64,000 nucleotides of DNA from Osedax fenrisi (taxonomy: Eukaryota > Annelida > Polychaeta > Sabellida > Siboglinidae), in contig OZ025243.1 of assembly GCA_964019155.1 (NCBI GenBank), forward strand, positions 26,755,944 to 26,819,943, written 5' to 3'. This document shows, one piece after another, positions 1 through 11,949 of the stretch. Numbering within the stretch: the stretch's first letter is position 1; each line of letters begins with the position of its first letter. Under the pieces are notes generated by a model. That model was not told where the DNA came from. It did not search any database and saw nothing but the letters and a program-made list of their open reading frames with translations. Both the position numbers and the translations under genes were made by a program.

Positions 1-125
1 GGGTAGTAGGGGGCGCTATCTAGTACTAGTAGCTGGCAGTAGGGGGAGCTATATAGTGTGAATGTGGGGCAGTAGGGGGAGCTATATAGTGTGAGTAGAG
101 GGCAATAGATGGCGCTATATAGTAA
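1..125. repeat. Short tandem repeat at the window edge
   Basis: About four imperfect copies of a unit near 30-35 bp are visible, each holding a core close to GGCAGTAGGGGGAGCTATAT followed by AGTGTGA. The array runs off the left edge, so its length is unknown. It is one of the few G-rich stretches in the region and has no open frame. Confidence 0.7.
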
Positions 126-1735
126 TAATATTAAGGCAATAAATATTCCCAGTAGTATTTGAATTTAATATTCAAGTGCTGAAATAAATGCAGTTGAGAA
201 TATGCAAATAATGCAATGTTATATAATGTGAAAGTGTGAGTGATATTTATATAGTGCATAGAGAGCTAGTGCGAGTGTAGATTAGTTCATTAGCTTGCGG
301 ACTTCGTCGTTAGTATTATATTGTATATGATATTAAAGAACGTGTTTGATATAATACCCCTAATATCTATATGAAGTAAAGTGTGCAATATAGGCGATTT
401 TTGAAAAGTTGATAAATACGTACTTTAAATTGTATACTAGATTTTAAGTGATTTAATAATTATATATATATTATATTCCTTCATTATATGCTATACTTTT
501 TAGTTGATATCACATAGTTCTAAGAGATTAAAACATAACATAGTAACTAACCTTTATAAAGAATAAATTCCTACACATATTTAAGGGTTCTGAATAACAA
601 AATAAAATAATAATAGAAATAAATAAAGATTTAATAACTTATAAAAATATTTTATTTATGTACAATGTACATTTAAAGAAATGACCAAGCAGAATATCAT
701 TATTATTTCCTAGATATGACAATTTATACACAAATACTTTTCATAATTTTAAATTACCTTATATAAAATCAAGACGTCATCATAAATCATTAATATTTAA
801 AGGCCATAAATCGTGGAATTTATATCTAAATAAATTATCATTTACAATAATGTATATAAAAAACTTTAAAAATATTTCAAAAAAACATCTATTATCAAAA
901 TATGAAAATCAATTAAACAATTGAGTATATAATTGTATTATTTTTTACTGGTACAATTTATTATACCTCATATTGTTTATTTTAGTTTTTATTTTTCTTT
1001 TTGTTTGTTTAGCTATTCTATTCCTTTTATAGTTTGGCATTCAGAATTTAAATCGTTTCTATGATTTTTATATAACTTTACATCTATTATTTTTAAACTT
1101 GACTTATTGATACATATTTTTTATTCTTTATATTATTTATTTTTAACTTGACTTATTGATCATAATTTTATTCTTTACATCCTAATTATTTATATTAACA
1201 TTGTTTTACTCATGAAAATATAACTTATCTATAATATGATGATTGGGGAAGTTCTCGTAAAAAATAAATACATTTGTTTATTAACTTCTCCATTATTGCA
1301 TGCTTTACTACATGAAATAATAAATCTGATCTATTTATATATATATATAATAGTGTAAATAGACAAGTTATAACATTTTGATAAAATATATCATTATAAA
1401 ATAATCGCTACATTATGTAATTATATTATTTTATATTTTTACCACCCTTTATAAAAACACTATTTGTATAGTACTTATAAAGCATTGTTTTAATTAAAAT
1501 TATACACAATATATAAAATTGATAAAATATAAATATATTTTATATTTAAAAAATATAATTGAATAATACAAATAAAGTATAAACATTTCATAATTTTAAA
1601 TATTTATGTACTGGGATTTCAAACGTACAACCCCTTATACAGCCCCTAGTACAACCCCTTATATCACCCTTAGTACCACCCCCTTATACCACCCCTAGTA
1701 CACCCCCAGTACAACCCCTTCACTACATTCAACAG
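126..1735. other. AT-rich non-coding stretch, C-rich at its end
   Basis: No exon or recognisable repeat is seen up to about 1620. From 1625 to 1730 the plus strand becomes C-rich with a loose repeat of CCCCTTATACCACCCCTAGT. This tract ends at the AG (1734-1735) before the first EGF exon, so it is probably the pyrimidine tract of an intron. The gene therefore very likely has upstream exons outside the window. Confidence 0.5.
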
Positions 1736-2548
1736 TTAACGGATTGTCCGGCCTTTCTGAAATGTGGCAGAGGAAAATGCGGAATAAATGAACTCACTAA
1801 TTCAGAAAGATGCGTGTGTGACAACCTATCGTACGGGCCAGGTCACTTAGTCTTCTCTTAGCTTGTGTGTGCATGTGTGCATGTGTTCGTGTGTGTGTGC
1901 ATGTGTTCGTGTGTGTGTGCATGTGTTCGTGTGTGTGTATGTGTTCGTGTGTGTGTTCATGTGTGTGTGTGTGTGTGTGTGTGGGTTTGTGTGTGCATGT
2001 GTTCGTGTGTGTGTGCATGTGTGTTCATGTGTGTTCATGTGTGTTCGTGTGTGTGCATGTGTTTGTTTATCTATAGGCATTGTTTCTATATCAAAATACT
2101 AATCAAAATAATGATGATAATAATAATGATAATGATTTAAAAGTTATTTCTAATAGTTAAATATATTTCTTCTCCTCGTATGCCTAGTTAAGCGAACGGC
2201 CTATAGTTGTGATAGATTACACACTAGCATCGTAATAATATTCATTAGCATCGCTTATAATGATATGTCTGTATACTCTCGCTTTATCCATCTACTATTA
2301 ATGTATACCATTTATGTAGTAATAGTAAAATATATATAATGTGAAATATTGTAAATAAATTTTTATATAAATATATACATAATATATATATATATAAACT
2401 GATTATATAGAGTGCAAATACATTCCGAAAGAGCGATGCGATTCCTGCAAGCCGAATGGTGCCTGTACGACTGACATACATAACTCAACCTTGTACCTGT
2501 AAGTTTATATGTTATTAGCAAATATTCACGTACGAGTATTTATATATG

Positions 2549-2631
<83 letters not shown>

Positions 2632-2975
2632 TCTTTTATTTTAAATACGTGAACACATTAATATTTATTAAATATATATGTCAATATCAATATAAATACC
2701 TAAACATCAATGTATGTAAATTATAATAATTTTTGAAAATAATCATAATAGAATAATTATAATTCATATGAAATATTAAATTTGTTATATCATACCTATA
2801 TCATGCCTATATCATTCCTATAACATGCCTATATCATACCCATATCATGCCTATATCATACCTATATCATACCTATATATAGATGCAAATGTGATCATGG
2901 CTATAGTGGAAATCTATGCAATATTTCATTCAAATCATTACCCTCTTCTGGAAGATGTAAAAATGGAGGTTATTG

Positions 2976-3007
<32 letters not shown>

Positions 3008-3683
3008 TTGATTGATCGATTGATTTAATAGTTTATTTAAACACTCTTAAATGTACCGTGTATATATATACAATAGTTATATAACTCAACAATGTATAAT
3101 AATTGCGAACAAAATAAAAAATATATATATAAGACAATGTTAAATTAAAACTATAAAATTAATAACTAGACAACAGACATTTTTTTAAATTGAAGTCGAA
3201 AATAATTATAATTATTTTTCTAATATTAATTTGAATCAAGTTCAAATTAATAGGGCCAGTTACAGTTACAGTTACACTAAAAGATGTACTAAGAAGTATG
3301 GTATAATTAAATATAGGTATAATTAATCTAATGAAGAGAAGGGTATAAGGTATTTAATATTATTTTAAGAATAATTGGAAATTTAGAAAAATAAGAATGT
3401 GAACGTAGATTTAGAAAAGATCTATCATTTGATTTTAGGAAATCAAGTTCTAATAGGTTAATGCCTATATCCCTATTATTATTTAAATTATGAATGAGAA
3501 TATCTAATTATTTTATTAATATTCTACATATATAAAGTTGGGAAAATATTAAATTAGCAAAGTCTAAAAGGGAGAAAACTAATGAATGAATGAGAATTTT
3601 TCAGGTTTTATAAGAAATATTTTTACGAATAGATTTGATTTTGTAAAGTGAAATATTAGATGAGTTACTGATATATTTATTTC

Positions 3684-3763
<80 letters not shown>

Positions 3764-6700
3764 TCATCTAATATTTCACTTTATAAAATCAAATCTATTC
3801 GTAAATTTATTTCTTATATATATATATATGTATATATATATGAGTTTTTCGTCCAAAATAAAGCCAACACTTTGTACAATGGGTTTATCATGAATTATGG
3901 ATTTCTCTAAAAGTACAATAGGAAGAGTTTTTTGGTGAAATAGTAATTAGTTCAATAGTAAGAGAGACTGTTTTGGTAACTTTTTTAGTTCCCTTCATAG
4001 AAAAGTGCCAGCTATTACGGAATAACTCCTCTTATTCATTCCAGATATAATACAAACAAAATTGAAAACCGACAATAATTCAGAAAGTAAAATAATATTT
4101 TAAAAAGATAGGAATTTACATTGAAAATTTATGAAAAAATTTAAATCACAGATATATGAAAGGAAAAATGTTTTTCAAGTAAAAATTGCCTTTTATCATA
4201 TGTAGTATATAAAAACATCCTATCAAATATTAAAAAAAAATTTTTAAATAATTAAATCGATCTACGGAAATTTTAATTTTATTTTGAAATTTTTTAAAAA
4301 TCGAATAAAAAAATTATCAATGTAATAATATAAAAAAAAATTATATTATATATATCTATAATTATTATATGAAAATAAAATTATAAGTATTAATATAGAA
4401 ATAGCATATACTTTTTCAAAAAATGATTTTATTGAGCATTTTAATCAAAAATAAATTTTGTGTTAAACTAGTCGTAACAATTTTTTTTGTTAGAAAAATA
4501 AATTTTTTTTTTTATTATACTTTGTAGATATCAATTATAGGCTCACAACAAAGTTTGATCCTAAATTAAAATAATTTATCAAAACAAAATAGTCGAATAA
4601 AATATATTAATTAAAATATTAAAAAAATTAAAATTAATTTGAAATTGTTACCTAATTTTTTACTTTATTAATATTATTGTATATTTATACACATATTTGC
4701 CAAATATTGTAAGTGAGATATCAAAACTTTCAAAAAAGTCTACCTTACAGTACAGGTTCCCTCATCATAGTACACATGTCCTACCCTATACAGGTTCCCC
4801 CATAACCGTATACATTGTCTACCATATACAGGTTCCCCCATCACCGTTAACAAGTGCACATGTACATTTGAATACACCGGCAAGCGATGTGAACAGCAGT
4901 TGCTCAGTGCTTCCTGTTTGGAGGTGAAATGTATGAACGACGGACAATGCAAGGTCGGTATAGGTCCCTAGGGGTCAACTTTGTAGCAGTGGGCATTCGG
5001 TAGAGGTCATCCATTTCAATGGTTGTGTCCACCTACTATTTTTAGTGAATATAGTTTATTGAAAACCCAAATTAAAATTTAAATATACTTTTTTATATTC
5101 ATATACAATGGCTGCATATTTATTTTATCTATTTACACGTGGAGTTGTATTCTACTATTATTTTTGTTATTATTATTGTTATTTTGGTGGAGTCCTTTCA
5201 TCCCATCCAGGAACTTAGATGAAGTTTTCACTTATAACCATATATGTCTCTAATGTCCCTTCGAAGCCGCTCTCGTGTTAAGGCATCCATGGTTTAAACG
5301 AGAGCCTATCGTTTATGTATACACAATTATATAAGATCGCTTCTAAATAATATTTTAAGACATATTAATGGTTCGGCCGAGGCTCGAACTTGTGTCCTAC
5401 TGCTTGTGTGTCTAACGCCTTAGCCAACTGAACCACACAGGTAGTTAAATTATTATTGCACAGGATATAACTATACGGGTAATTAAATATAAAATAAATA
5501 ACTAACGCAGGCATTTAATTGTTCAGTACGGCATCCATAGATATATTTTCCATGAGTTATTTCATTACCTTCACTGTCAACGATTATAGAATTATTTCCG
5601 GTTATCCATTATATAAAGAATTATTTTGAATATTACTTTAAAAAATAAATATTTATATTTTTGTTTATTCGTAGTTTAACGAGTGCAAACTATTCATACA
5701 CTGTACACACTCTAGTGCCATGCTTTCATCTAATACGATTACTATCATCGCAGGAGTATACGTTTGGCAAAAGTGAATGCCTATGTCACAAAGCCCATAC
5801 AGGCATCCTGTGCGAGAAATGGATTAATCCGGATCATGGTTAGAATAAAACAGCAATATAGCAATAATAATAATAATAATAATAGTAATAGTAATTTCAT
5901 TTCTAATCTCATTCGCCATGACGTGGTGGAAATGCTTGAGTACTACAGTGATTCACAAAGCTATGGTAATGGGTAATTTTTACCTGGTAGCTTCAAGCAT
6001 ATTACAAAGATTTGTGATGAGTAGTCAGACTAATTGAATGAGACATTCAGTAGGAGTGGCGACCACTGAAATATTAGCCAAGAAAACCCAACTATGCAAT
6101 TACAACCAAACAACACCAGGGTTAAAGTCCCTGAATATAATATATCGGATGTTAGAGAGATTTCAACAACAACAAATCAGTTTGACGGTTTATATCCAAA
6201 CCCGGAAGGAAGGGATAGACTCGATATCAATGACATTCCGATAAAACTGCTCAGCTGCAAGCAGTATATAAATATAGCAACAATGAACGTCAGAACATTA
6301 AGAAAAACAACAAAAAGACAAGAAATAGCAGAATTGGCATCTAAATTTCAGATTAGTATACTTGGTTTAATCGATCATAAAATTGTTCATGACGATGATG
6401 AAACAAAGATTGAAAAATATGGTGAATATACCATGATTACAACATCAGCTTGGAGAAACAAGAATAATGCCTCATCCGGAGGAATCGGTTTATTATTGAA
6501 CAAAACTAGTTTAAACTCACTTACAACAATAGTCAAATGGAATAATCGTATTTTAATCGTTAACTTTCATGGAAATCCTAAGTCTACAATTATCATACAT
6601 TACTCGCCCTGTGAAGGAAGTGAATATGCTCAAGGACACTACGATGAACTTACGAAAGCAACTGTCTCTATACCTAAACACAATTTTCTAATCGTTATGG

Positions 6701-8998
6701 GAGATTTCAATGCTCATTTTGCCACATCTAGTGAAACCATCCATTCTTATCATGATAAAACAAATTTAAATGGACAACTTTGTAAAGACTTTGCACAAGA
6801 AACTGATCTATTAATAACCAATACTCACTATAAAAAGAGAAAAGGAAAACTATGGACATTTATGTCAGATTGTACCGGAAATAAGACTCAAGTTGATTAT
6901 ATAATGATACGTAAAAAATGGAGAAATAGTTCTATAAACTGTGAAGCATATAATAGTTTTAGCAGTATAGGTTCTGACCATAGAATACTGAATTCCAAAA
7001 TTAAATTAAGTTTTAGATCACAAAAGAAGAAAAATTCAATACCAATGTATAACTGGTCAGTACTTAAGAATAAAAACATAGCTACAGAATACAGTGACAT
7101 AGTTACAAAGAGATATAACCAACTTAATATTTCCAATGAAGATGAAATTAAAGACATATCTTTAACATATGGTAATTTTATTCTTGCAAATCAAGAAGCA
7201 TGTAAATCTCTATTACCAAAGAAACGAAAACTTGATAAAAATCCATCTCGACATCCAGATATTGCAATACCTCGTGATAATGTAAATGAAGCTTATAAAA
7301 AGTATGTATTATCAAATACAGAAGAAAAGTATGAAATGTTTCAAGAAACCAAGAGAAAACTACAGGAAGCATATGATAAGATAGAAAGTGATGACCTCGA
7401 GAAAACAGTTTATGATATTGAAAATTCGAATAAATTAAGACAACATGCCAAATGTTGGCAACTAATCAATGATATAACTGGTCGTAAAACTACCAAAAAA
7501 GGAATAATTAAAGCCAGTAATAACGAAGATAGAATCAATAAATGGTTTACTCATTTTAAAAATTTACTCGGCAATAATAATTCTAAAGAAGAAATTGATG
7601 ATTTTTAACCAGAAATTGTAATTAAACATACAGAAATATTTACCAACGCTTTTACAAAAGACGAATATCTAATGGTAAAGAATAATCTAGTAGATGGAAA
7701 AACAGTAGGACCTGATGGTGTTGCACCTGAAGCTTTTAAATACTGTAAATTTGACGATATCCTTCTAGAATATGCAAATAAAATTTTACTTGAAAAGCAA
7801 AAACCTATTCAATGGTCTACTTGTCAAATAATGCCAATACCAAAATCAGGTAATCTTAATAAAGTCGACAATTATAGAGGAATTGCTATATCTGTTATTG
7901 CTCTAAAAATAACTAATAAGATGATACTTAATAGAATTCAGCCAATTATAGATCCCCTTCTCCGGCATAACCAAAATGGTTTCCGTCCCAGAAGATCAAC
8001 TACTACCCATATACTAGCACTGCGAAGATTAATAGAAGGTATCAAAGAAAAGAATCTAAAAGCAATCATTACTTTTGTTGACTTTAAGAAAGCTTTCGAT
8101 ACTATAAATAGAAATAATATGTTCAAAATACTCTTGGCTTACGGAATTCCCACTATTATCGTAGAAGCAATAGAAACATTATACAAAGGAACCAAAGCGA
8201 AAGTACTAACACCTGATGGAGAAACCAAATCGTTTAATATAACTACTGGAGTTCTACAAGGCGATACGTTGGCCCCCTTTCTGTTTATAATAGTGCTTGA
8301 CTATGCAATGCGAATGGCTGTGAAAGGAAAACAGTTAGATCTTGGTTTTGAACTAACTAGGAAACAGAGTCGTAGGGTACCAGCAAAAGTGATTACAGAT
8401 CTAAGCTATGCAGATGATATTGCTTTAATATCACAAGATAATTTAAAAAAGGATACTGGACTAGATGATGTGAATGAAATACGTAATGTTATGATGATTC
8501 GTGATGATTGGAAGAAAATTGTAAAGAAGGGTCGAACGGGAGTTTGACATAAGTAAGTAAGTAATAGTAATAGTAATAATAGTAGTTTCTTTATTGTTTT
8601 AATTACATATAATTGCTTATTAATAATTCTTTATTTATTTCAAAAACATATGTTATCAACTCAATAAAAATATCTTGATTTCATATTTTCGACTATTGCT
8701 TAAATACACACATTGTACATATAATAGATATAAATATCAATATTCACTAATTTATATTTATTATAAATTTTTATTTATTTGTTCTATTGTATTCAATCAT
8801 TAATCTTATACGAAATCATAATATATTACACATTAGCTCATATTATATATGCATTATACAGGAAGATATATACACTGTATATCCAAGAGTGTCGTAATAT
8901 ATTTTAATTCGGTTATAAACAATTACATAATTATTAATTTAAATTTTACATGAGTATTAACTTTATTATCTCAATATTAATGTATATATAATATATAG

Positions 8999-9057
<59 letters not shown>

Positions 9058-10984
9058 ATATATATGTATAAATATACAAATAAGCCTGCGCACTAGCTAT
9101 TAATACGTTCACCTCACTAACACACACACTATTCACGCTTACAGATGACGCGCACATATGCGACACCGGAAAGATGAAGTGTTTGGGAGGCAAGATCTGC
9201 ATCAGGGACGTGCACATAGTAGATGGCTACAGATGCATCAGTTAGTCGTCTTATAATTCTAAACATCTAATTTAGCCGCTGCAAATGGCGTAATAATATA
9301 TATATAATATATAATATATAATATACGCAGTAAATTTCTCCTCTTCGATAACTCGTGAGTAAATCATAGTATGTATTAATGTAGTTTATCTTACTCGCTT
9401 ATTATCGGTATTGGACGATGTGATTTCCAGTAATATATATTTGTTATTTACAAAGATAAGTGCATCTGTATGTGCGGCTGAATACAACTGCAAATACACT
9501 TTAATGTTATATAAAGTGTGCAAACATTTAATTGTTGACTAATAATGCTTATCTATAGATTATATAATAGCAAGTGAATATATATTTATTTACAAATATA
9601 TTTAATGTATTTAAAAATAGGTGATCGTTCTGGTGTGTTTCTCTCCCCTTCATAGCTTAGCTTAACCCTACCCTATCTATATTATTACCCCACCCACCCA
9701 TTTCGCAGCAGCACAGCCCACTCACTACACATATAAACTACCCCTTTAATGCAATCATACATTCACCACGGATATCAAATCTCTACCCTTACACATGTTC
9801 TATGGTCTACATATGTTGACACTCCCCCCAACAGTTGTTCACACTCCCCCAACATGTATTCATACTCCCCAACAGTTATTCACACTCCCCCAACAGTTGT
9901 TCACACTCCATCTACACGTGTTCATCCCCCCCCCTATTAGTTTACACTAGCCGTAACACGTTCACTTTACACTCATTAACACTACCTAACACATGTATAC
10001 ACGTACGCACATTCACAGTGTATGCATTGCACATACCCACACACACACCCACCTACACACCCACCTACACACCCACATACACACGCAGCTGTGATAACAT
10101 CGTCGACACTGAGACCTCCCCCGAAGAGCGTTACGTTTCTCTTGGACAAGTGGATACTTCTGTACACGTTCTTGATACTCAGCGGTCTCATGTTCTGCTA
10201 CGCGGTGAATATCTGGATATTCAACACCCTGTTAGCCCCATATCTACCCCCATCTACTACCTTACCTGGTACACAGAGAATATTAGTCCTACTTTATAAT
10301 CTAATATGATTTCAAAATAACTAGAAATATTCGATAATATACTAAGTAACTTATAAAAATACTTGTCAATACTTGCTAATATTTAGTTATAACTAGAACT
10401 GCTAACGAATTAAAATCCATGATTGCATATTGATAATTGCATATTGTATAATCTCATATAACCATGAAATGTATACTGATTAACTTCTAGACATATGATG
10501 ACTCAGTGACCTAATTAATAATGATGAGTCATTGTTTAACAGTTTTTATGATAATGATAGCATTGTGATTCACGTCTGTTTCTATTAATAATCCATACAT
10601 TTGTAATCGCATAAATAGTATCACTTTATTACTAACTATTATAATAGTATGCGCAACAACACTGAGTACATATAGTGTAGAGGTGTTAGTGTAAATTATA
10701 ATATAATTGTTATAAAACCAGTTTAGCATTAATGTAAATATATTGTAATCAAAATATGAACACAAATATAAATTACTTATACAAATTCATAATAATATAT
10801 ACATATAAATTTAAATGAGCTAATCATTGACTACGTTGTTCCGTATCACAGTTCCGAGGATGAAGATAAAGAGGTGGACAACCTGCAAGAGACCGACCCC
10901 ACGCTCGAGATTGAAATCGTTAAAAACACCACAAATGTAAATAGGACTAATTTTGAAAGTTTCAGGAATTTAATGGAGCCGTAG
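1736..10984 (+). CDS. EGF-repeat single-pass membrane protein, 3' part
   Basis: Eight exons join with matching phases: 1736-1841, 2411-2498, 2907-2968, 4832-4953, 5754-5838, 9145-9240, 10089-10230 and 10852-10984 (stop TAG). They give about 277 residues. EGF-like modules follow each other, with hallmarks such as CVCDNLSYGPEC, CTCTFEYTGKRCE and CLCHKAHTGILCE; the last cysteine-rich exon (CDTGKMKCLGGKIC, ending DGYRC) is the most divergent. A proline-rich stalk leads to one hydrophobic span, WILLYTFLILSGLMFCYAV, then a short acidic tail ending NLMEP. The layout fits a type I surface protein with EGF repeats outside. The exon at 1736 starts in phase 0 after an acceptor, so signal peptide and further exons lie to the left. 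A SINE and a LINE sit in its introns. The donor at 10231 (GTTAGC) was chosen because only it keeps the tail open. The particular EGF family is not recognised. Confidence 0.8.
1863..2072. repeat. (GT)n-rich compound microsatellite
   Basis: Runs of GTGTGT alternate with GCATGT and TTCGTGT. The array begins about 20 bases after the donor at 1842 of the EGF gene, so the transcript carries a UG-repeat just inside the intron. All overlapping frames code only for Cys/Val or His/Thr repeats and are not genes. Confidence 0.9.
2541..2623. repeat. (TA)n microsatellite
   Basis: TA dinucleotides with a few G interruptions lie in the intron between EGF exons 2 and 3. Many similar shorter arrays are scattered over the window (for example 9005-9068, 17182-17224, 21018-21063, 33240-33277, 55829-55867 and 56590-56627) and are not listed one by one. 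Confidence 0.9.
3610..3815. repeat. Inverted repeat around a (TA)n core
   Basis: Two arms of about 54 bp (near 3610-3664 and 3761-3815) are reverse complements with few mismatches. Both contain AATAGATTTGAT or its complement and end at a (TA)n run of about 75 bp. The whole could fold into one long hairpin. It lies in a 1.9-kb intron of the EGF gene, whose remainder (3816-4831) is AT-rich with nothing recognisable. Confidence 0.8.
5183..5445 (-). mobile_element. tRNA-derived SINE, copy A
   Basis: Read on the minus strand, the element begins with a tRNA-like head holding an A box (TGGTTCAGTTGG) and a B box (GTTCGAGCC) at normal tRNA spacing, so an internal RNA polymerase III promoter is likely. 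A body of about 180 bp follows and ends in a tail built from AACAATAAT units. A second long copy at 34500-34826 matches along the whole body. The head shows that this is a SINE and not a plain tRNA gene. Confidence 0.85.
5896..8562 (+). mobile_element. APE-type LINE, copy 1, with target duplication
   Basis: The insertion is flanked by a direct repeat, TAATAGTAATAGTAAT, at 5880-5895 and 8562-8577. It sits in the EGF-gene intron 5839-9144 in the gene's orientation. The 3' end carries a short tail of TAAG/TAAGT units. The 5' part shares GGAGTGGCGACC with the second copy at 13325-16690. The long duplication and tail agree with target-primed reverse transcription. Confidence 0.85.
6094..8547 (+). 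pseudogene. LINE endonuclease-reverse transcriptase, nonsense and deletion
   Basis: The first open part (6094-7608) has an apurinic-type endonuclease with NVRTL, GDFNAHF and SDHR. After a single in-frame TAA at 7606 the same frame continues from 7672 into a reverse transcriptase: NYRGIAIS, FVDFKKAFDT, GVLQGDTLAPFLF and the catalytic SYADD. Just after YADD the protein jumps to the extreme C terminus (VNEIRNVMMIRDDWKK). Against the sister copy, which has VNELKTAMDDKDEWKK there, about 190 residues of the thumb and C-terminal domain are missing, so there is an internal deletion near 8450. Both lesions make this copy inactive. Its exact LINE clade is not assigned. Confidence 0.85.
9822..9935. repeat. 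C-rich minisatellite, unit about 21-25 bp
   Basis: Around five copies of a unit close to CACTCCCCCAACAGTTGTTC lie in the intron before the transmembrane exon of the EGF gene. The intron then ends in a CA/CCCA-rich run (10034-10085) that directly precedes the acceptor at 10088. Confidence 0.8.
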
Positions 10985-11005
10985 ATGTTAACGATGTATA
11001 TTAAA

Positions 11006-11045
<40 letters not shown>

Positions 11046-11582
11046 AATAGTGATTTTGTATATATATAAATAACGATATATTCTTCAATGCTTATATATT
11101 AATTAAATATTATTATTATATGCAATATTTAATTTTATTTTCACAAAAGGTATTGAATTGTATTAAATATTATTTTGTAAATTGATAATGTTTTTGTGAT
11201 AATACTGCACCGAAGAATGATAATTGTGTATTGTGTAATGATAATGTATCTGTATATATCTATACGTATGAAATAAAATTAGATATTTATAATGATCTAT
11301 TTTTTGCGTAATATTAAATATATTATTATTATTATTATTATTATCAAATGTAGATATAAGTACCTGGGTAATTTTAGAAGCATTTCTGCTCGTCGAGATA
11401 ATTACTCGTATTACCCATAATAATATAAACATATTTATAAAAGTAACATTGGGATCCGAATACTGCAGTACACCAACAGTTTATACACGATAGTAATCAT
11501 TCCACTCCGAGTTGTAGATTTAGTATCAAAGTAATATCAACGACTCAGTGAAACAATGACACTAGTGTATATATATATATAC
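10985..11582. other. Intergenic DNA after the EGF gene
   Basis: This is the first half of the gap between two convergent genes. A possible poly(A) signal AATAAA lies near 11270, and a short (ATT)n run lies near 11324-11345. Both are weak evidence in such AT-rich sequence. No exon is seen. Confidence 0.4.
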
Positions 11583-11783
11583 TAGTGATGTAAATGATGC
11601 TCACATCTAAAGCATGAAGCAGTCTCAGTTACCTAAAGTCCTAACTCGGCTCAGGCTCGTTTGGCTAGAGTCTCGGTTTGGCTCGGGCTCGTTTTTTTTT
11701 CCGAAAATTAAAGTCTCGGCTCGGCATCAATAACAAAAAGTCTCGGCTCGGCATCAAAAAGCTCAGCAAAATTTACATCACTA
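11583..11783. mobile_element. hAT-like MITE with CTCGGCTCGG core, copy 1
   Basis: The 201-bp element starts TAGTGATGTAAATGATGC and ends in the inverted form (ATTTACATCACTA). Its core repeats TCTCGGCTCGGCATCAA. The flanks ATATATAC and ATATATAT are compatible with an 8-bp duplication in a microsatellite. A second copy at 61757-61962 has a perfect 8-bp duplication, which supports the hAT assignment. It is non-coding. Confidence 0.8.
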
Positions 11784-11949
11784 ATATATATATATATACG
11801 TGGATATCATAGTTGTTTTATATCCTATAGCTACAATAAAGTACGACCATTTCCGTAGAGTATATTTATTAGAATGTTCAGGGTAAATGTTCGCTTCTAA
11901 ACTCGTTACAGACAGCAGCGGCTCTCTACGGATAACATTCAGCGTGCAC

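Noticed and set aside
1797..2140. Cys/Val-rich and His/Thr-rich small proteins
   Set aside because: They are frames through a (GT)n array. Only the first part overlaps the real EGF exon ending at 1841, in another frame.
5380..5443. Independent tRNA gene
   Set aside because: A and B boxes are present, but the body and AACAATAAT tail attached to it recur elsewhere, so it is a SINE head.
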